From contig JBBIJF010000008.1 of NCBI GenBank assembly GCA_037446115.1, positions 90,880-154,879 of the forward strand: a stretch of DNA of 64,000 bases. The letters are read 5' to 3'. Of the stretch, positions 26,105-34,026 are shown in pieces. The stretch's first letter is position 1. Each line of letters opens with the position of its first letter. Made by a program: the position numbers and the translations under genes. Source of the stretch: JANWXD01 sp037446115 (GTDB lineage: Bacteria > Acidobacteriota > Terriglobia > Bryobacterales > Bryobacteraceae). The notes below the pieces were generated by a model, which saw only the letters and a program-made list of their open reading frames with translations, searched no databases and had not been told where the DNA came from.

Positions 26105-26986
26105 ATGGCTGCAACGACCAGCGACTCACCTGCGGCGTCCGAGGCCCGGCCCCTGCGAGCGGCCGGACGCGCCGCGGTGTGGTTCGGCGGTCTCCTGCTG
26201 GTCTGCTACGCGCCCGTGCTCGGCAAGCTCGCGCGCCAGTGGATCGAAGATCCGGACATGGGGCACGGCGTCTTTGTTCCGGTCGTGGCAGGCTACATGG
26301 TCTGGCGCCGCCGCCGAGAACTGGCGGCGCTGAATCCGGCGCCCAACTGGTGGGGTCTGGCAGTCGTCGTTTGGGGGGCGCTGCAGCTCTATGTGGCCAC
26401 GCTCGGCGCGGAGCTATTCCTGGCGCGGACCGCGTTTCTGATCTCGCTGGCCGGCTCGGTGCTTCTGGTGGGTGGTGCGCCAGCCCTGCGCCTGGTGGCG
26501 TTTCCACTGTTTCTGCTTTGTTTCATGATCCCCATCCCGGCGATCATCTATAACCAGATCACCTTCCCCCTGCAGCTTCTGGCGAGTCGTCTGGCAGAGG
26601 AATGGCTCTCCCTGACGGGCCTGCCGGTTCTCCGCGAGGGTAACATCCTCGAGCTTCCCTCGCGCAGCCTCAACGTGGTGGAGGCATGCAGCGGCGTGCG
26701 TTCGTTGCTTTCGCTCTCCTTCCTTTCGCTGGTGTTTGCTTCCTTCTTCGACAAAAAAACGTGGATGCGTCCAGTGCTGCTTGCTGCCTCCGTGCCCATC
26801 GCCGTCGCGGCCAACGCAGGGCGCGTGGCAATTACCGGGCTTTTGGGAGAGTGGCGTCCGGAGCTGGCCGAGGGCCTTTTTCACGACGTCTCCGGATGGA
26901 TCATTTTCCTGCTGGCTTTGATCATGCTGACCGTCTTCCACGGGACGGTGAACGCGGTCTACGGCTGGGTTTATGGGCGTCGTTAA
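26105..26986 (+). CDS. Exosortase (PEP-CTERM transpeptidase)
   Basis: This is a 293-residue inner-membrane protein with about eight hydrophobic segments. The family active site is complete: Cys195 in VVEACSGVRSL, Arg240 in ANAGRVAITG and His260 in FHDVSGW. Exosortases cleave PEP-CTERM substrates in the periplasm and pass them on to the cell surface. Two candidate substrates lie in this window (19269-19913 and 34027-34680). The stop overlaps the EpsI start by 14 bases, so the two are co-expressed. A TATCAT at 26074 is a weak -10 candidate. Confidence 0.92.
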   Translation: MAATTSDSPAASEARPLRAAGRAAVWFGGLLLVCYAPVLGKLARQWIEDPDMGHGVFVPVVAGYMVWRRRRELAALNPAPNWWGLAVVVWGALQLYVATLGAELFLARTAFLISLAGSVLLVGGAPALRLVAFPLFLLCFMIPIPAIIYNQITFPLQLLASRLAEEWLSLTGLPVLREGNILELPSRSLNVVEACSGVRSLLSLSFLSLVFASFFDKKTWMRPVLLAASVPIAVAANAGRVAITGLLGEWRPELAEGLFHDVSGWIIFLLALIMLTVFHGTVNAVYGWVYGRR

Positions 26987-27647
26987 TCGGTCGGGGTGGA
27001 TACCGGGCGGGTGTGCCGGGCAGGTTCTGACGGTGGTGCTGCTGGCTCAGGCGGCGCTGTTTTACGGGCTTTCCCGCAGCGAGGAAATTCCGGTGGCGCG
27101 TCCGCTGGCTGAGTTTCCCGAAGTGGTTGACAGCTGGCAGCTGCGGCAGGAAGGGACGATCGAGAAGGAAATCCTCGACATGCTGCGCGCCGACGATGTA
27201 CTTAGCCGGATCTACATGGAACCGGCCAGCGGGCGCGTGGCCGGCCTGTTTGTGGCCTACTTCCGGTCCCAGCGCACGGGGCAGGCGCCCCATTCGCCGA
27301 AAAATTGTCTTCCCGGCTCCGGCTGGATACCGACAGCTTCGGAGGTAATCGCGATACCGGTTGCCGGCCGGAGCGAACCGATCCGGGTCAACCGCTACGT
27401 GGTCGCGCGGGGCCTGGAGAAAAGCGTCGTGGTGTACTGGTATCAGAGTCGCCGGCGCGTGATCGCCAGCGAGTATGAGGCCAAGGTCCGGCTGGTCCTG
27501 GACGCGATCCGCTACAATCGCACGGACACGGCTCTGGTCCGCGTGGTCGTCCCCGTTGCTGAGGGCGGGGAAGCGGAGGCTGGAAAAGCAGCCGCCGCGT
27601 TCGTCCAGGCCCTGTTCCCCGTTTTGAGCCGCTATCTGCCCTCGTGA
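26973..27647 (+). CDS. EpsI-family exosortase-associated protein
   Basis: This encodes 224 residues from ATG 26973, overlapping the exosortase end. After one N-terminal membrane helix (VLTVVLLAQAALFYGL) comes a periplasmic domain with the diagnostic HSPKNCLPGSGW motif, a later VYWYQSRRR stretch and RLVLDAIRYNRTDTALVRV. EpsI proteins are found fused to or beside exosortases, often near exopolysaccharide genes. Their exact biochemical role is not established. Its 3' end overlaps the convergent arsM gene by 16 bases. Confidence 0.88.
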   Translation: MGVVNRSGWIPGGCAGQVLTVVLLAQAALFYGLSRSEEIPVARPLAEFPEVVDSWQLRQEGTIEKEILDMLRADDVLSRIYMEPASGRVAGLFVAYFRSQRTGQAPHSPKNCLPGSGWIPTASEVIAIPVAGRSEPIRVNRYVVARGLEKSVVVYWYQSRRRVIASEYEAKVRLVLDAIRYNRTDTALVRVVVPVAEGGEAEAGKAAAAFVQALFPVLSRYLPS

Positions 27648-28411
27648 GCGCTGCGCGGCCCCGAGCTGCCGGAACTGCCATTGTCTGGACTCTGAGGCTT
27701 GCGTGCGCGGACCGTGATACTCCGGGCTGGACCGAAGTAGTCTGTTTCCTTCAGGACTTCCACATACTCAAACCCCGCGGAGCGGAGCGCCGCAAGGTAT
27801 TCGTCGCGGTGCAGTGCTCCGGCCACACAGCCCGTGTATGCCTCGACGGATTGGCGCAGCGGTTCCGGGAGCTCCCCCTCAAGGACGATATCGGCTACGA
27901 CGATCCGACCCCCGGGACGGAGTACGCGAAAGGCCTCGCGAAATACACGGGGTTTGTCGGGCGACAGGTTGATCACGCAGTTGGAGATCACCAGGTCCAC
28001 AGAGTCGTCGGGAACGGGCAGATCCTCGATGTCACCCAGCCGGAATTCCACATTGTGGAATCCACCCCGACGCGCGTTTGCCTGCGCGCGCTCGATCATC
28101 TCCGGCGTCATGTCCACCCCGATGACGCGGCCCTGAGGCCCCACACGAGCGGCCGCCAGAAAGCAGTCCAGCCCGGGCCCGGATCCGAGATCCAGGACCA
28201 CTTCGCCCGGCCGCACCTCCTCTAACCCGAGCGGGTTTCCGCAGCCGAGGCCGAGTGAGCTTCCGTCCGGGGCGCGCGCCAGATCCTCCGCCGTGTAGCC
28301 GATTTGGCCGGAGGGCGGACAGCATGATGCCGGTCCGCAGCACGTGCTGCCCTCCCGCGCGATCGCTCCGTAGCGCTCCTGCACCGCCTGTTTGATATCC
28401 CGCCGGTTCAT
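27632..28411 (-). CDS. arsM: Arsenite S-adenosylmethionine methyltransferase
   Basis: This 259-residue enzyme has SAM motif I VLDLGSGPGLDCFLAA and the three conserved arsenic-binding cysteines of ArsM: Cys57 (GLGCGNP), Cys145 (ISNCVINLS) and Cys195 (TGCVAGAL). An extra N-terminal cysteine cluster (STCCGPASCCPPSG, residues 22-35) is also typical of bacterial ArsM. It methylates As(III) to volatile or less toxic forms in the cytoplasm. The start is ATG 28411; the upstream AbrB gene ends within it (ATGA overlap). I infer arsenic induction through that regulator and the operator at 28722. Confidence 0.9.
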   Translation of the reverse strand: MNRRDIKQAVQERYGAIAREGSTCCGPASCCPPSGQIGYTAEDLARAPDGSSLGLGCGNPLGLEEVRPGEVVLDLGSGPGLDCFLAAARVGPQGRVIGVDMTPEMIERAQANARRGGFHNVEFRLGDIEDLPVPDDSVDLVISNCVINLSPDKPRVFREAFRVLRPGGRIVVADIVLEGELPEPLRQSVEAYTGCVAGALHRDEYLAALRSAGFEYVEVLKETDYFGPARSITVRARKPQSPDNGSSGSSGPRSAHEGR

Positions 28412-28707
28412 GAGCAGCTCTCCTGGGCGGTTGCCGGACTCAAGGCCGCCCGCAGAATCGGACCCAGCCGCTCGCGAACCATCTCGGCCAGTTCGTCGGC
28501 CTTGATCAACATCAGGCAGCAGATGTGCCCGTTCTGTTCGCAGGCGACGAGTGCGAGCTTTTCGCCGGGCTGAATGTGTGCCTTCTCGCGGATCTCTTTG
28601 GGCAGCACCATCTGCCCGCGTTCGTCCACCGCGATCAGTGACTCGACGCGAAAAGCCCCACAGCATCCGGCAGATGTGTTGTGCAGGACTACATTTTGAT
28701 TCTCCAT
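28408..28707 (-). CDS. Cys-rich AbrB/MazE/SpoVT-type DNA-binding regulator
   Basis: This 99-residue protein starts at ATG 28707, right at the predicted transcription start. Residues 22-70 form an AbrB/SpoVT swapped-hairpin DNA-binding domain (LIAVDERGQMVLPKEIREKA). It has seven cysteines outside or at the edge of the hairpin: CC at 15-16, C56, CC at 63-64 and C98, plus others nearby. Its stop overlaps the arsM start. It takes the place where an ArsR repressor would usually be found in an ars operon. I infer that the cysteines sense As(III) or another soft metal. Related AbrB proteins near mercury-methylation genes have a similar CCGAF-type motif. Confidence 0.75.
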   Translation of the reverse strand: MENQNVVLHNTSAGCCGAFRVESLIAVDERGQMVLPKEIREKAHIQPGEKLALVACEQNGHICCLMLIKADELAEMVRERLGPILRAALSPATAQESCS

Positions 28708-28714
28708 ATAGATC

Positions 28715-28743
28715 AGTGTAATCAGATATATCTGAATTGTCAA
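28715..28743 (-). promoter_or_regulatory. Promoter with palindromic operator for the AbrB-arsM operon
   Basis: On the minus strand TTGACA (28743-28738) and TACACT (28720-28715) are 17 bases apart. The spacer contains a perfect 14-base palindrome, TCAGATATATCTGA, at 28722-28735. A bound regulator there would block RNA polymerase. Transcription would start close to the ATG at 28707, so the mRNA should be leaderless or nearly so. This points to simple repression by a dimer; the AbrB protein is the obvious candidate but this is not shown by sequence alone. Confidence 0.65.
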
Positions 28744-29035
28744 GATCGCCATTCTTTGCCTGGATCCCGCCGAGAAGTTAGGCCGGTTCGTTCACGGATT
28801 CAGCAACATACGGCCCGCCGAACAGATCGGCACACGACGACGTTTCGAAAGATTTTTCTATGCCCGCCGTACGGTTTGTATTAGAGTATTTGTATCAGCG
28901 GGGCCGGAACGTGCTGCTTCGGCATCGCCAGATCCACCGCCCGCAGGGACGCCGAACCACGCCCCGGGCTGTGTCTCAGCGATCCCGAGGCAGGCCTTTG
29001 CCCCGGCTCGCCGCCGGCTCGGAGGAGGTGATGGG
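28744..29035. other. Gap between the divergent arsM operon and the REC-XRE gene
   Basis: These 292 bases between divergent genes hold no persuasive coding frame. There are AT-rich stretches (28846-28890) that could hold the REC-XRE gene's promoter, but I could not fit a -35/-10 pair with normal spacing. A GGAGGAGGTGATGGG sequence at the right end is that gene's ribosome-binding region. Confidence 0.5.
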
Positions 29036-29677
29036 ATGAGATACTCGGCCGCAGCGCGCGCGAAGGTCGGCCCGGCTTCCCTTGAGGTGGCCGTGCTCGA
29101 CGAAAACTACGAATTCCGACGGCAGATCGAGGAACTCCTGCGCAATGAGGACGACCTTACGGTTCGCACCTATGGGCACCCGGAGGATTTCTTCCAATCC
29201 TGCGGGCAGCGAATTCCGGACATCGTGCTACTGGACCTCTCCGCGAACAACGCGCAAGGATTGAAGACGCTCGAGCAACTGAAGGCACGACATCCGGCCG
29301 TGTGCGTCATCGTCACGACCGCGCGCCCTTCGCTTGACGAAGCACGGAGCACGTTCAAGCTCAACGCATTCGACTACTTGGTCAAGCCTCTGTCCCTGGT
29401 GCAGCTGCGACAGGTCTTGGACGCGGCCGTGGAGGCCTACGGACTTGGACGCAGTGCGCAGGAGCGCCTGCGGGACCGGCTCGGGCGGCGGCTCAAGATG
29501 CTGCGGGTCGAGCGTGACTGGTCGCTCAAGGATCTGTCCGCGGCGACGCAGTTGAGTGTCTCGCAGATCAGTTCGATCGAGCGCGGGGCGCACTTGCCCA
29601 GCATCGAGAGCCTGCTGGCGCTCTGCCGAGCGCTCAACAAGCGCCCGTCGGAGATCTTGGCCTCGATTGATTTTTGA
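29036..29677 (+). CDS. Response regulator with C-terminal XRE-type helix-turn-helix
   Basis: This 213-residue protein has a receiver domain (residues 15-135): VLDENYEFRRQIEELL, phospho-acceptor Asp67 in IVLLDLSAN, then VTTARP and YLVKPLSLVQLR. Only one acidic residue pair (Asp22-Glu23) lies at the usual metal site. Residues 150-213 form an XRE/Cro HTH (LSAATQLSVSQISSIERGAHLPSIESLLALC). REC domains are usually joined to winged-helix, LuxR or Fis output domains; XRE is uncommon. No histidine kinase is adjacent. Strong GGAGGAGG site before the ATG. The target genes are unknown. Confidence 0.85.
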   Translation: MRYSAAARAKVGPASLEVAVLDENYEFRRQIEELLRNEDDLTVRTYGHPEDFFQSCGQRIPDIVLLDLSANNAQGLKTLEQLKARHPAVCVIVTTARPSLDEARSTFKLNAFDYLVKPLSLVQLRQVLDAAVEAYGLGRSAQERLRDRLGRRLKMLRVERDWSLKDLSAATQLSVSQISSIERGAHLPSIESLLALCRALNKRPSEILASIDF

Positions 29678-29791
29678 CGCCGAGCGCCATCGGCCGCCGG
29701 GTTCGGCGCAGGTCGCGGCTGCGCTTGAGCCTGCTCTTCCGGGCAACGAGCTCCCGGCGTTTCGCGTTATGATCGGCGCGGAGGTGTGTGC

Positions 29792-31342
29792 GTGAAGGTG
29801 CTCACTGCCGAGCAGATGCGCGCCGTGGACCGGCGCACGATCGAGCTGGGCATCCCGGGCCTGATTCTGATGGAGAACGCCGGTCACCGGGTTGTGGAGT
29901 TCCTTGCGGAAACCTTTGCGCCTCTGGCTGAGCATCACGTCGTCATTGTTTGTGGGAAAGGCAACAACGGCGGGGACGGCTTCGTGGTGGCGCGCCAGCT
30001 CCACACGCGGCTGCGGCCGCGCCGGCTGGACGTGGTGCTGGCCGCGGCGCCCGAGGAACTCCGGGGCGACGCGGCAGAGAATTTCCGCATGCTGGCGGCG
30101 TGCGGCTGTCCGGTTTCGCAGGAAATCAGCGCCGAGATGCGATCCGCCACGATCGTCGTGGATGCCCTGCTCGGGACGGGACTCAAGGGTCCGGCCACGG
30201 GCCGCGCGCTCGAGTTCATCCGGGAAATCAACACCGGCTTTCCTCGTGCCTGCATCGTCGCGCTCGACATCCCCTCGGGACTCGACAGCGACAGCGGCGC
30301 TCTGTTGGGGGAGACAGTGCGGGCGGCCTACACTGTGACCTTCACGGCGCCCAAGGTCGGCCAAGTGATGCCGCCTGCGTGCGAGCGCGTGGGACTGCTT
30401 GTGGTGCGACCGATCGGGAGCCCGCCGGAGCTGTATGAGGGGGATGAGTCCATTTTTCTCTCGCTCGCCGAGCCCCGGGATTTCGGCGCTCTGTTTGCGC
30501 CCCGGCCTCAGGCAGCGCACAAGGGAGACTTCGGGCACGTGCTCATCGTCGGCGGTTCGCGTGGCAAGACCGGGGCGGCGGCGATGTGTGGTCTGGCGGC
30601 CCTCCGAGCAGGCGCGGGCTTGGTCACGGTGGCTTCCGCGGCTTCCGCCGTGCCGGTAATCGCTTCGCACGCACCGGAGTTGATGACGGAAGCGCTGCCC
30701 GAGACGGCAGACGGAGCGATCGCAACGGGCGCTGTGGAGGTCCTGGAAGGGTTGCTCCAAGGCAAGGATGTTGTGGCACTCGGACCCGGATTAGGAACTC
30801 ATCCGGAAACGGTGGCTGTGGTGCGGCGTCTGGCCGCCTCCGTTACAGCCCCTGTTGTCGTAGACGCAGACGGCCTGAATGCTCTTGCGGGCTGCTCGGT
30901 GGATTTTGCGTCGGCGGTGCCGGTGTTGACTCCGCACCCGGGTGAGATGGGGCGGCTCACGGGCAAGACTGCGGCGGAAGTGCAGGCGGACCGCCTCGCC
31001 GCGGCCCGAGGTTTTGCGCTGGCCCACCGGGTCACGGTGGTGCTCAAGGGGTACCGTACGTTGACGGCGTTTCCGGACGGCCGGGTCTGGGTGAATCCCA
31101 CTGGCAGCCCGGCCATGGCTACCGGGGGCAGTGGAGACATTCTGACGGGACTCATTGCGGGACTGCTGGCCCAGCATCCCGATCGGCGCGAGCAGGCGGT
31201 TGGCGCGGCTGTCTGGCTCCACGGACGCTGCGGTGAACTGGGCGCGGCGGCCTACGGCGAGAAGCCCCTGATCGCCACGGATCTGCTTGAGTTTCTGCCC
31301 GAGGCGATGGATGAGTGCGCGCGTGTTTCGGACTCGCTCTGA
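29792..31342 (+). CDS. nnr: Bifunctional NAD(P)H-hydrate epimerase / ADP-dependent dehydratase
   Basis: This 516-residue fused repair enzyme is given a start at GTG 29792, with GGAGG seven bases upstream, in place of an in-frame GTG at 29786. The N-terminal YjeF domain (to about 215) has MENAGH, GKGNNGGDGFVVARQL and GTGLKG and epimerises damaged NAD(P)HX. The C-terminal ribokinase-like domain has NPTGSPAMATGGSGDILTG and HPGEMGRLTGK and dehydrates S-NAD(P)HX using ADP. Fusion of the two is common in bacteria. TsaE overlaps its 3' end by 32 bases. Confidence 0.92.
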   Translation: MKVLTAEQMRAVDRRTIELGIPGLILMENAGHRVVEFLAETFAPLAEHHVVIVCGKGNNGGDGFVVARQLHTRLRPRRLDVVLAAAPEELRGDAAENFRMLAACGCPVSQEISAEMRSATIVVDALLGTGLKGPATGRALEFIREINTGFPRACIVALDIPSGLDSDSGALLGETVRAAYTVTFTAPKVGQVMPPACERVGLLVVRPIGSPPELYEGDESIFLSLAEPRDFGALFAPRPQAAHKGDFGHVLIVGGSRGKTGAAAMCGLAALRAGAGLVTVASAASAVPVIASHAPELMTEALPETADGAIATGAVEVLEGLLQGKDVVALGPGLGTHPETVAVVRRLAASVTAPVVVDADGLNALAGCSVDFASAVPVLTPHPGEMGRLTGKTAAEVQADRLAAARGFALAHRVTVVLKGYRTLTAFPDGRVWVNPTGSPAMATGGSGDILTGLIAGLLAQHPDRREQAVGAAVWLHGRCGELGAAAYGEKPLIATDLLEFLPEAMDECARVSDSL

Positions 31343-31733
31343 GGAGGAGACGGTTGCGGCAGGAGAACAGATCGGGCGCGGGTTGAGGCCCGGCGCAGTC
31401 GTGTTGTTGATCGGAGAGCTCGGGGCGGGGAAGACCACGCTGGCCAAGGGGATCGTAAAGGGTCTCGGCGCGGGGCAGCCCGACAACGTCTCCAGTCCCA
31501 CATTCACCCTCATCCAGGAATACGGTGAGGGCACCAAGGTTTACCACATCGACCTGTTCCGGATCGAGAGCGCCCGCGAAGCCGAGGAGCTGGGACTTGA
31601 AGAACTGCTGTTGCGCCCGGCCGTTGTGTTGGTGGAATGGGGCGAGCGGTTCCCGCAGCTGTGGCCTGCCGAGCGGATCGAAATCCGCCTGCGGGAGCTT
31701 GAGGACGGCTCGCGGGAGATCCGCTGTAGTTAG
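31311..31733 (+). CDS. tsaE: TsaE, tRNA threonylcarbamoyladenosine biosynthesis ATPase
   Basis: This encodes 140 residues from ATG 31311. The P-loop GELGAGKT (35-42) and SSPTFTLIQEY, followed by VYHIDLFRI, are the TsaE (YjeE) signatures. The known role is ATP hydrolysis that cycles the TsaB-TsaD complex making the t6A modification at position 37 of ANN-decoding tRNAs. The reading frame begins inside the upstream NAD(P)HX repair gene, a common arrangement (nnr-tsaE). The longer in-frame ATG at 31287 is less likely because it would add residues unlike the family. Confidence 0.9.
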   Translation: MSARVFRTRSEEETVAAGEQIGRGLRPGAVVLLIGELGAGKTTLAKGIVKGLGAGQPDNVSSPTFTLIQEYGEGTKVYHIDLFRIESAREAEELGLEELLLRPAVVLVEWGERFPQLWPAERIEIRLRELEDGSREIRCS

Positions 31734-31853
31734 CGAGCAGCGGCGCACCATCACGGGGTTCCTGCGCGGTCTCCGCCGCCCGATTGCCCCTGTGGCGCGA
31801 GGTTCGTCCCGGGGCAAGCTCCTGCGGCGCGAGCCAAAGCCTAGGATGGAATT

Positions 31854-32807
31854 GTGTCGCGATTGTTTCTCGGTGTAGACGGCGGACAGTCCAGCACCAC
31901 AGCGCTCATCGCCGATGAGACCGGCCGCGTGCTGGCCACGGGCCGGGGCGGGCCCTGCAATCACGTGGGCGCCGAAGGTGGCCGCGAAAAGTTCATCCTT
32001 GCCATCCAGAACTCGGTGACCCAGGCCTGCCGCGCGGCGGGGTGTGATTGTTCCCGGACGAGCTTTGAAGCGGCCTGTCTGGGGTTCAGCGGCGGCCCTG
32101 CGGACAAAGAGGCCCTTGTGAAGGAACTCATTCGCGCTCAGCGGCTGATCGTCACGACGGACGCCTTCATCGCCCTCTCGGGAGCCACCGGCGGCGAGGC
32201 CGGTATCGTGGTCATCGCGGGGACCGGCTCGATCGCCCTGGGCCGCAACGCAGCCGGAAAGACAGCCCGGGCGGGCGGTTGGGGATACGTGTTCGGCGAT
32301 GAAGGAGCGGCCTTCGACCTCGTGCGGCAGGCCCTGCGCGCCGCGCTTCGGTTCGAGGAAGGCTGGGGCCCGCCGACCCCCTTGCACGCGCTCCTGCTTG
32401 GCGAAACAGGCGCGTGTTCGGCGGCAGAGCTGTTACATCGCTTCTATACTGCGGACTATCCCCGGGATCGTGTGGCGGCTCTGGCTCCCCTGGTGGATCG
32501 GGCGGCGCAAGAAAACGACGCGGTCGCTTGCGCCGTTCTGGATAAAGCCGGTCAGGATCTGGCGACACTGGCCTCCGCAGTACGCCGGCAGATTTTTGAA
32601 CCGGGCGAGACGGCGCTTGTCGCATACCTGGGCGGAGCATTTCGCAGCGACCGCCTGCGCGAGCGCTTCCGAATGCTGGTGGAACTGGAAGCGGGTAACC
32701 GTGTGGTGGCGCCGCGGTTCGGTCCTGCGGCAGGAGCTCTGATCGAGGCGTGGCGCGCCGCGGGTTTGCGACCCATCTTAAGCGGCCTGCCGCCGTCGGA
32801 GAAGTAA
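31854..32807 (+). CDS. BadF/BadG/BcrA/BcrD-type ATPase, N-acetylglucosamine-kinase-like
   Basis: This 317-residue member of the ASKHA fold starts with FLGVDGGQSSTTALIAD (phosphate-1 motif) and has VIAGTGSIALG (phosphate-2) and VAYLGGAFRS near the end. At this length, and without cysteine iron-sulfur motifs, it fits the GlcNAc/muramic-type sugar kinases better than the benzoyl-CoA or activator ATPases. It is probably a cytoplasmic sugar kinase in cell-wall or amino-sugar recycling (inference). The start is GTG 31854, with AGGA seven bases before it. Pgk follows 21 bases downstream. Confidence 0.8.
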   Translation: MSRLFLGVDGGQSSTTALIADETGRVLATGRGGPCNHVGAEGGREKFILAIQNSVTQACRAAGCDCSRTSFEAACLGFSGGPADKEALVKELIRAQRLIVTTDAFIALSGATGGEAGIVVIAGTGSIALGRNAAGKTARAGGWGYVFGDEGAAFDLVRQALRAALRFEEGWGPPTPLHALLLGETGACSAAELLHRFYTADYPRDRVAALAPLVDRAAQENDAVACAVLDKAGQDLATLASAVRRQIFEPGETALVAYLGGAFRSDRLRERFRMLVELEAGNRVVAPRFGPAAGALIEAWRAAGLRPILSGLPPSEK

Positions 32808-32828
32808 AATCGCAAGGGAGCCCTTTTT

Positions 32829-33998
32829 ATGCACAAGCTGTCCATCCGCGATCTTGATCTGGAAAACAACCGTGTTTTCATCCGTGTGGATTTCAATGTG
32901 CCGCTGGCCGACGGGGGGCAGACCATCACCTCCGACAAACGAATCCGTGCTTCGCTGCCGACGATTCGGTACGCACTCGAGCATGGAGCTGCGGTGATCC
33001 TGGCCAGCCACCTCGGCAGGCCGAAGGGGAAACCGAATCCGGAGATGAGCCTGAAACCCGTGGCCCGGCGCCTGGAAGAGCTTCTCGGGCGGCCGGTGCA
33101 GATGGCGCCGGACTGTGTGGGTCCCGAAGTCGAGGCCATGCTGCCGAAACCGGGCGAAGTGCTGTTGCTGGAGAATCTTCGATTCCATCCGGAAGAGGAG
33201 GCCAATGACCCGGAGTTTTCCCGAAAGCTGGCCTCACTTTGCGATCGGTACGTCAATGACGCCTTCGGTACGGCGCACCGCGCCCACGCTTCGACGGTGG
33301 GCATGATCCGCTTCGTTCCGAAGGCGGCCGCAGGGCTTCTCATGGAGAAGGAGCTCGAGTACCTCACGAAGGTCACCCGCAATCCGGATCGGCCCTGCGT
33401 GGCCATTCTGGGTGGGGCCAAGGTCTCCGATAAGATCGAAGTCATCCAGAATCTGCTGAAGATTGTAGATCGCATGCTGATTGGCGGCGCGATGGCTTAT
33501 ACCTTTCTGCGGGCGCTGGGCAAGCCGGCCGGTAACTCACTTGTGGAAGAAGACAAGATCGAGCTGGCTCGCCAACTACTGGCATCGGCCGAGGGCAAAC
33601 TCCTCCTGCCCGTGGATCACGTGGTTGCGGCCGAGATCAAAGAGGGCGCCGAACACGAAGTGGCCGAAGAGATCCCTGCCGGCAAAATGGGGCTTGACAT
33701 CGGCCCGAAGACGGTCGAGTTGTATTTGAAGGAGATTGCTCAGGCGAAGACCATTATCTGGAACGGGCCGATGGGCGTTTTCGAAAAACCGCCGTTTGAT
33801 CGCGGGACGGTCGCCGTAGCTCAGGCCGTTGCAACCTCGGGAGCCCTTTCCGTAGTGGGCGGCGGCGACTCAGAACGAGCAGTGAAGTCGGCCGGCGTAG
33901 CCGACAAAATCACGCACATCTCCACCGGCGGCGGGGCCTCGCTGGAGTTCCTCGCGGGCCTCGAACTTCCCGGTGTTGCGGCGCTGACTGACAGATAG
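32829..33998 (+). CDS. pgk: Phosphoglycerate kinase
   Basis: This 389-residue enzyme is of normal length. VFIRVDFNVPLADG, the substrate-binding FGTAHRAHASTVG, LGGAKVSDKIEV and the C-terminal VVGGGDSERAV and FISTGGGASLEFLAG-like motifs are all present. It transfers phosphate between 1,3-bisphosphoglycerate and ADP in glycolysis. It is not linked here to gap or other glycolytic genes but to the sugar kinase upstream. AGGGAG lies nine bases before the ATG. It is convergent with the PEP-CTERM gene, with a 28-base gap. Confidence 0.95.
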   Translation: MHKLSIRDLDLENNRVFIRVDFNVPLADGGQTITSDKRIRASLPTIRYALEHGAAVILASHLGRPKGKPNPEMSLKPVARRLEELLGRPVQMAPDCVGPEVEAMLPKPGEVLLLENLRFHPEEEANDPEFSRKLASLCDRYVNDAFGTAHRAHASTVGMIRFVPKAAAGLLMEKELEYLTKVTRNPDRPCVAILGGAKVSDKIEVIQNLLKIVDRMLIGGAMAYTFLRALGKPAGNSLVEEDKIELARQLLASAEGKLLLPVDHVVAAEIKEGAEHEVAEEIPAGKMGLDIGPKTVELYLKEIAQAKTIIWNGPMGVFEKPPFDRGTVAVAQAVATSGALSVVGGGDSERAVKSAGVADKITHISTGGGASLEFLAGLELPGVAALTDR

Positions 33999-34026
33999 CC
34001 CGTTTTCGTCCCTGCAAGATCCCCGC

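Noticed and set aside
29678..29791. Small frame between the REC-XRE and NAD(P)HX repair genes
   Set aside because: Only 114 bases with no start and ribosome site that fit; the GGAGG there belongs to the repair gene.
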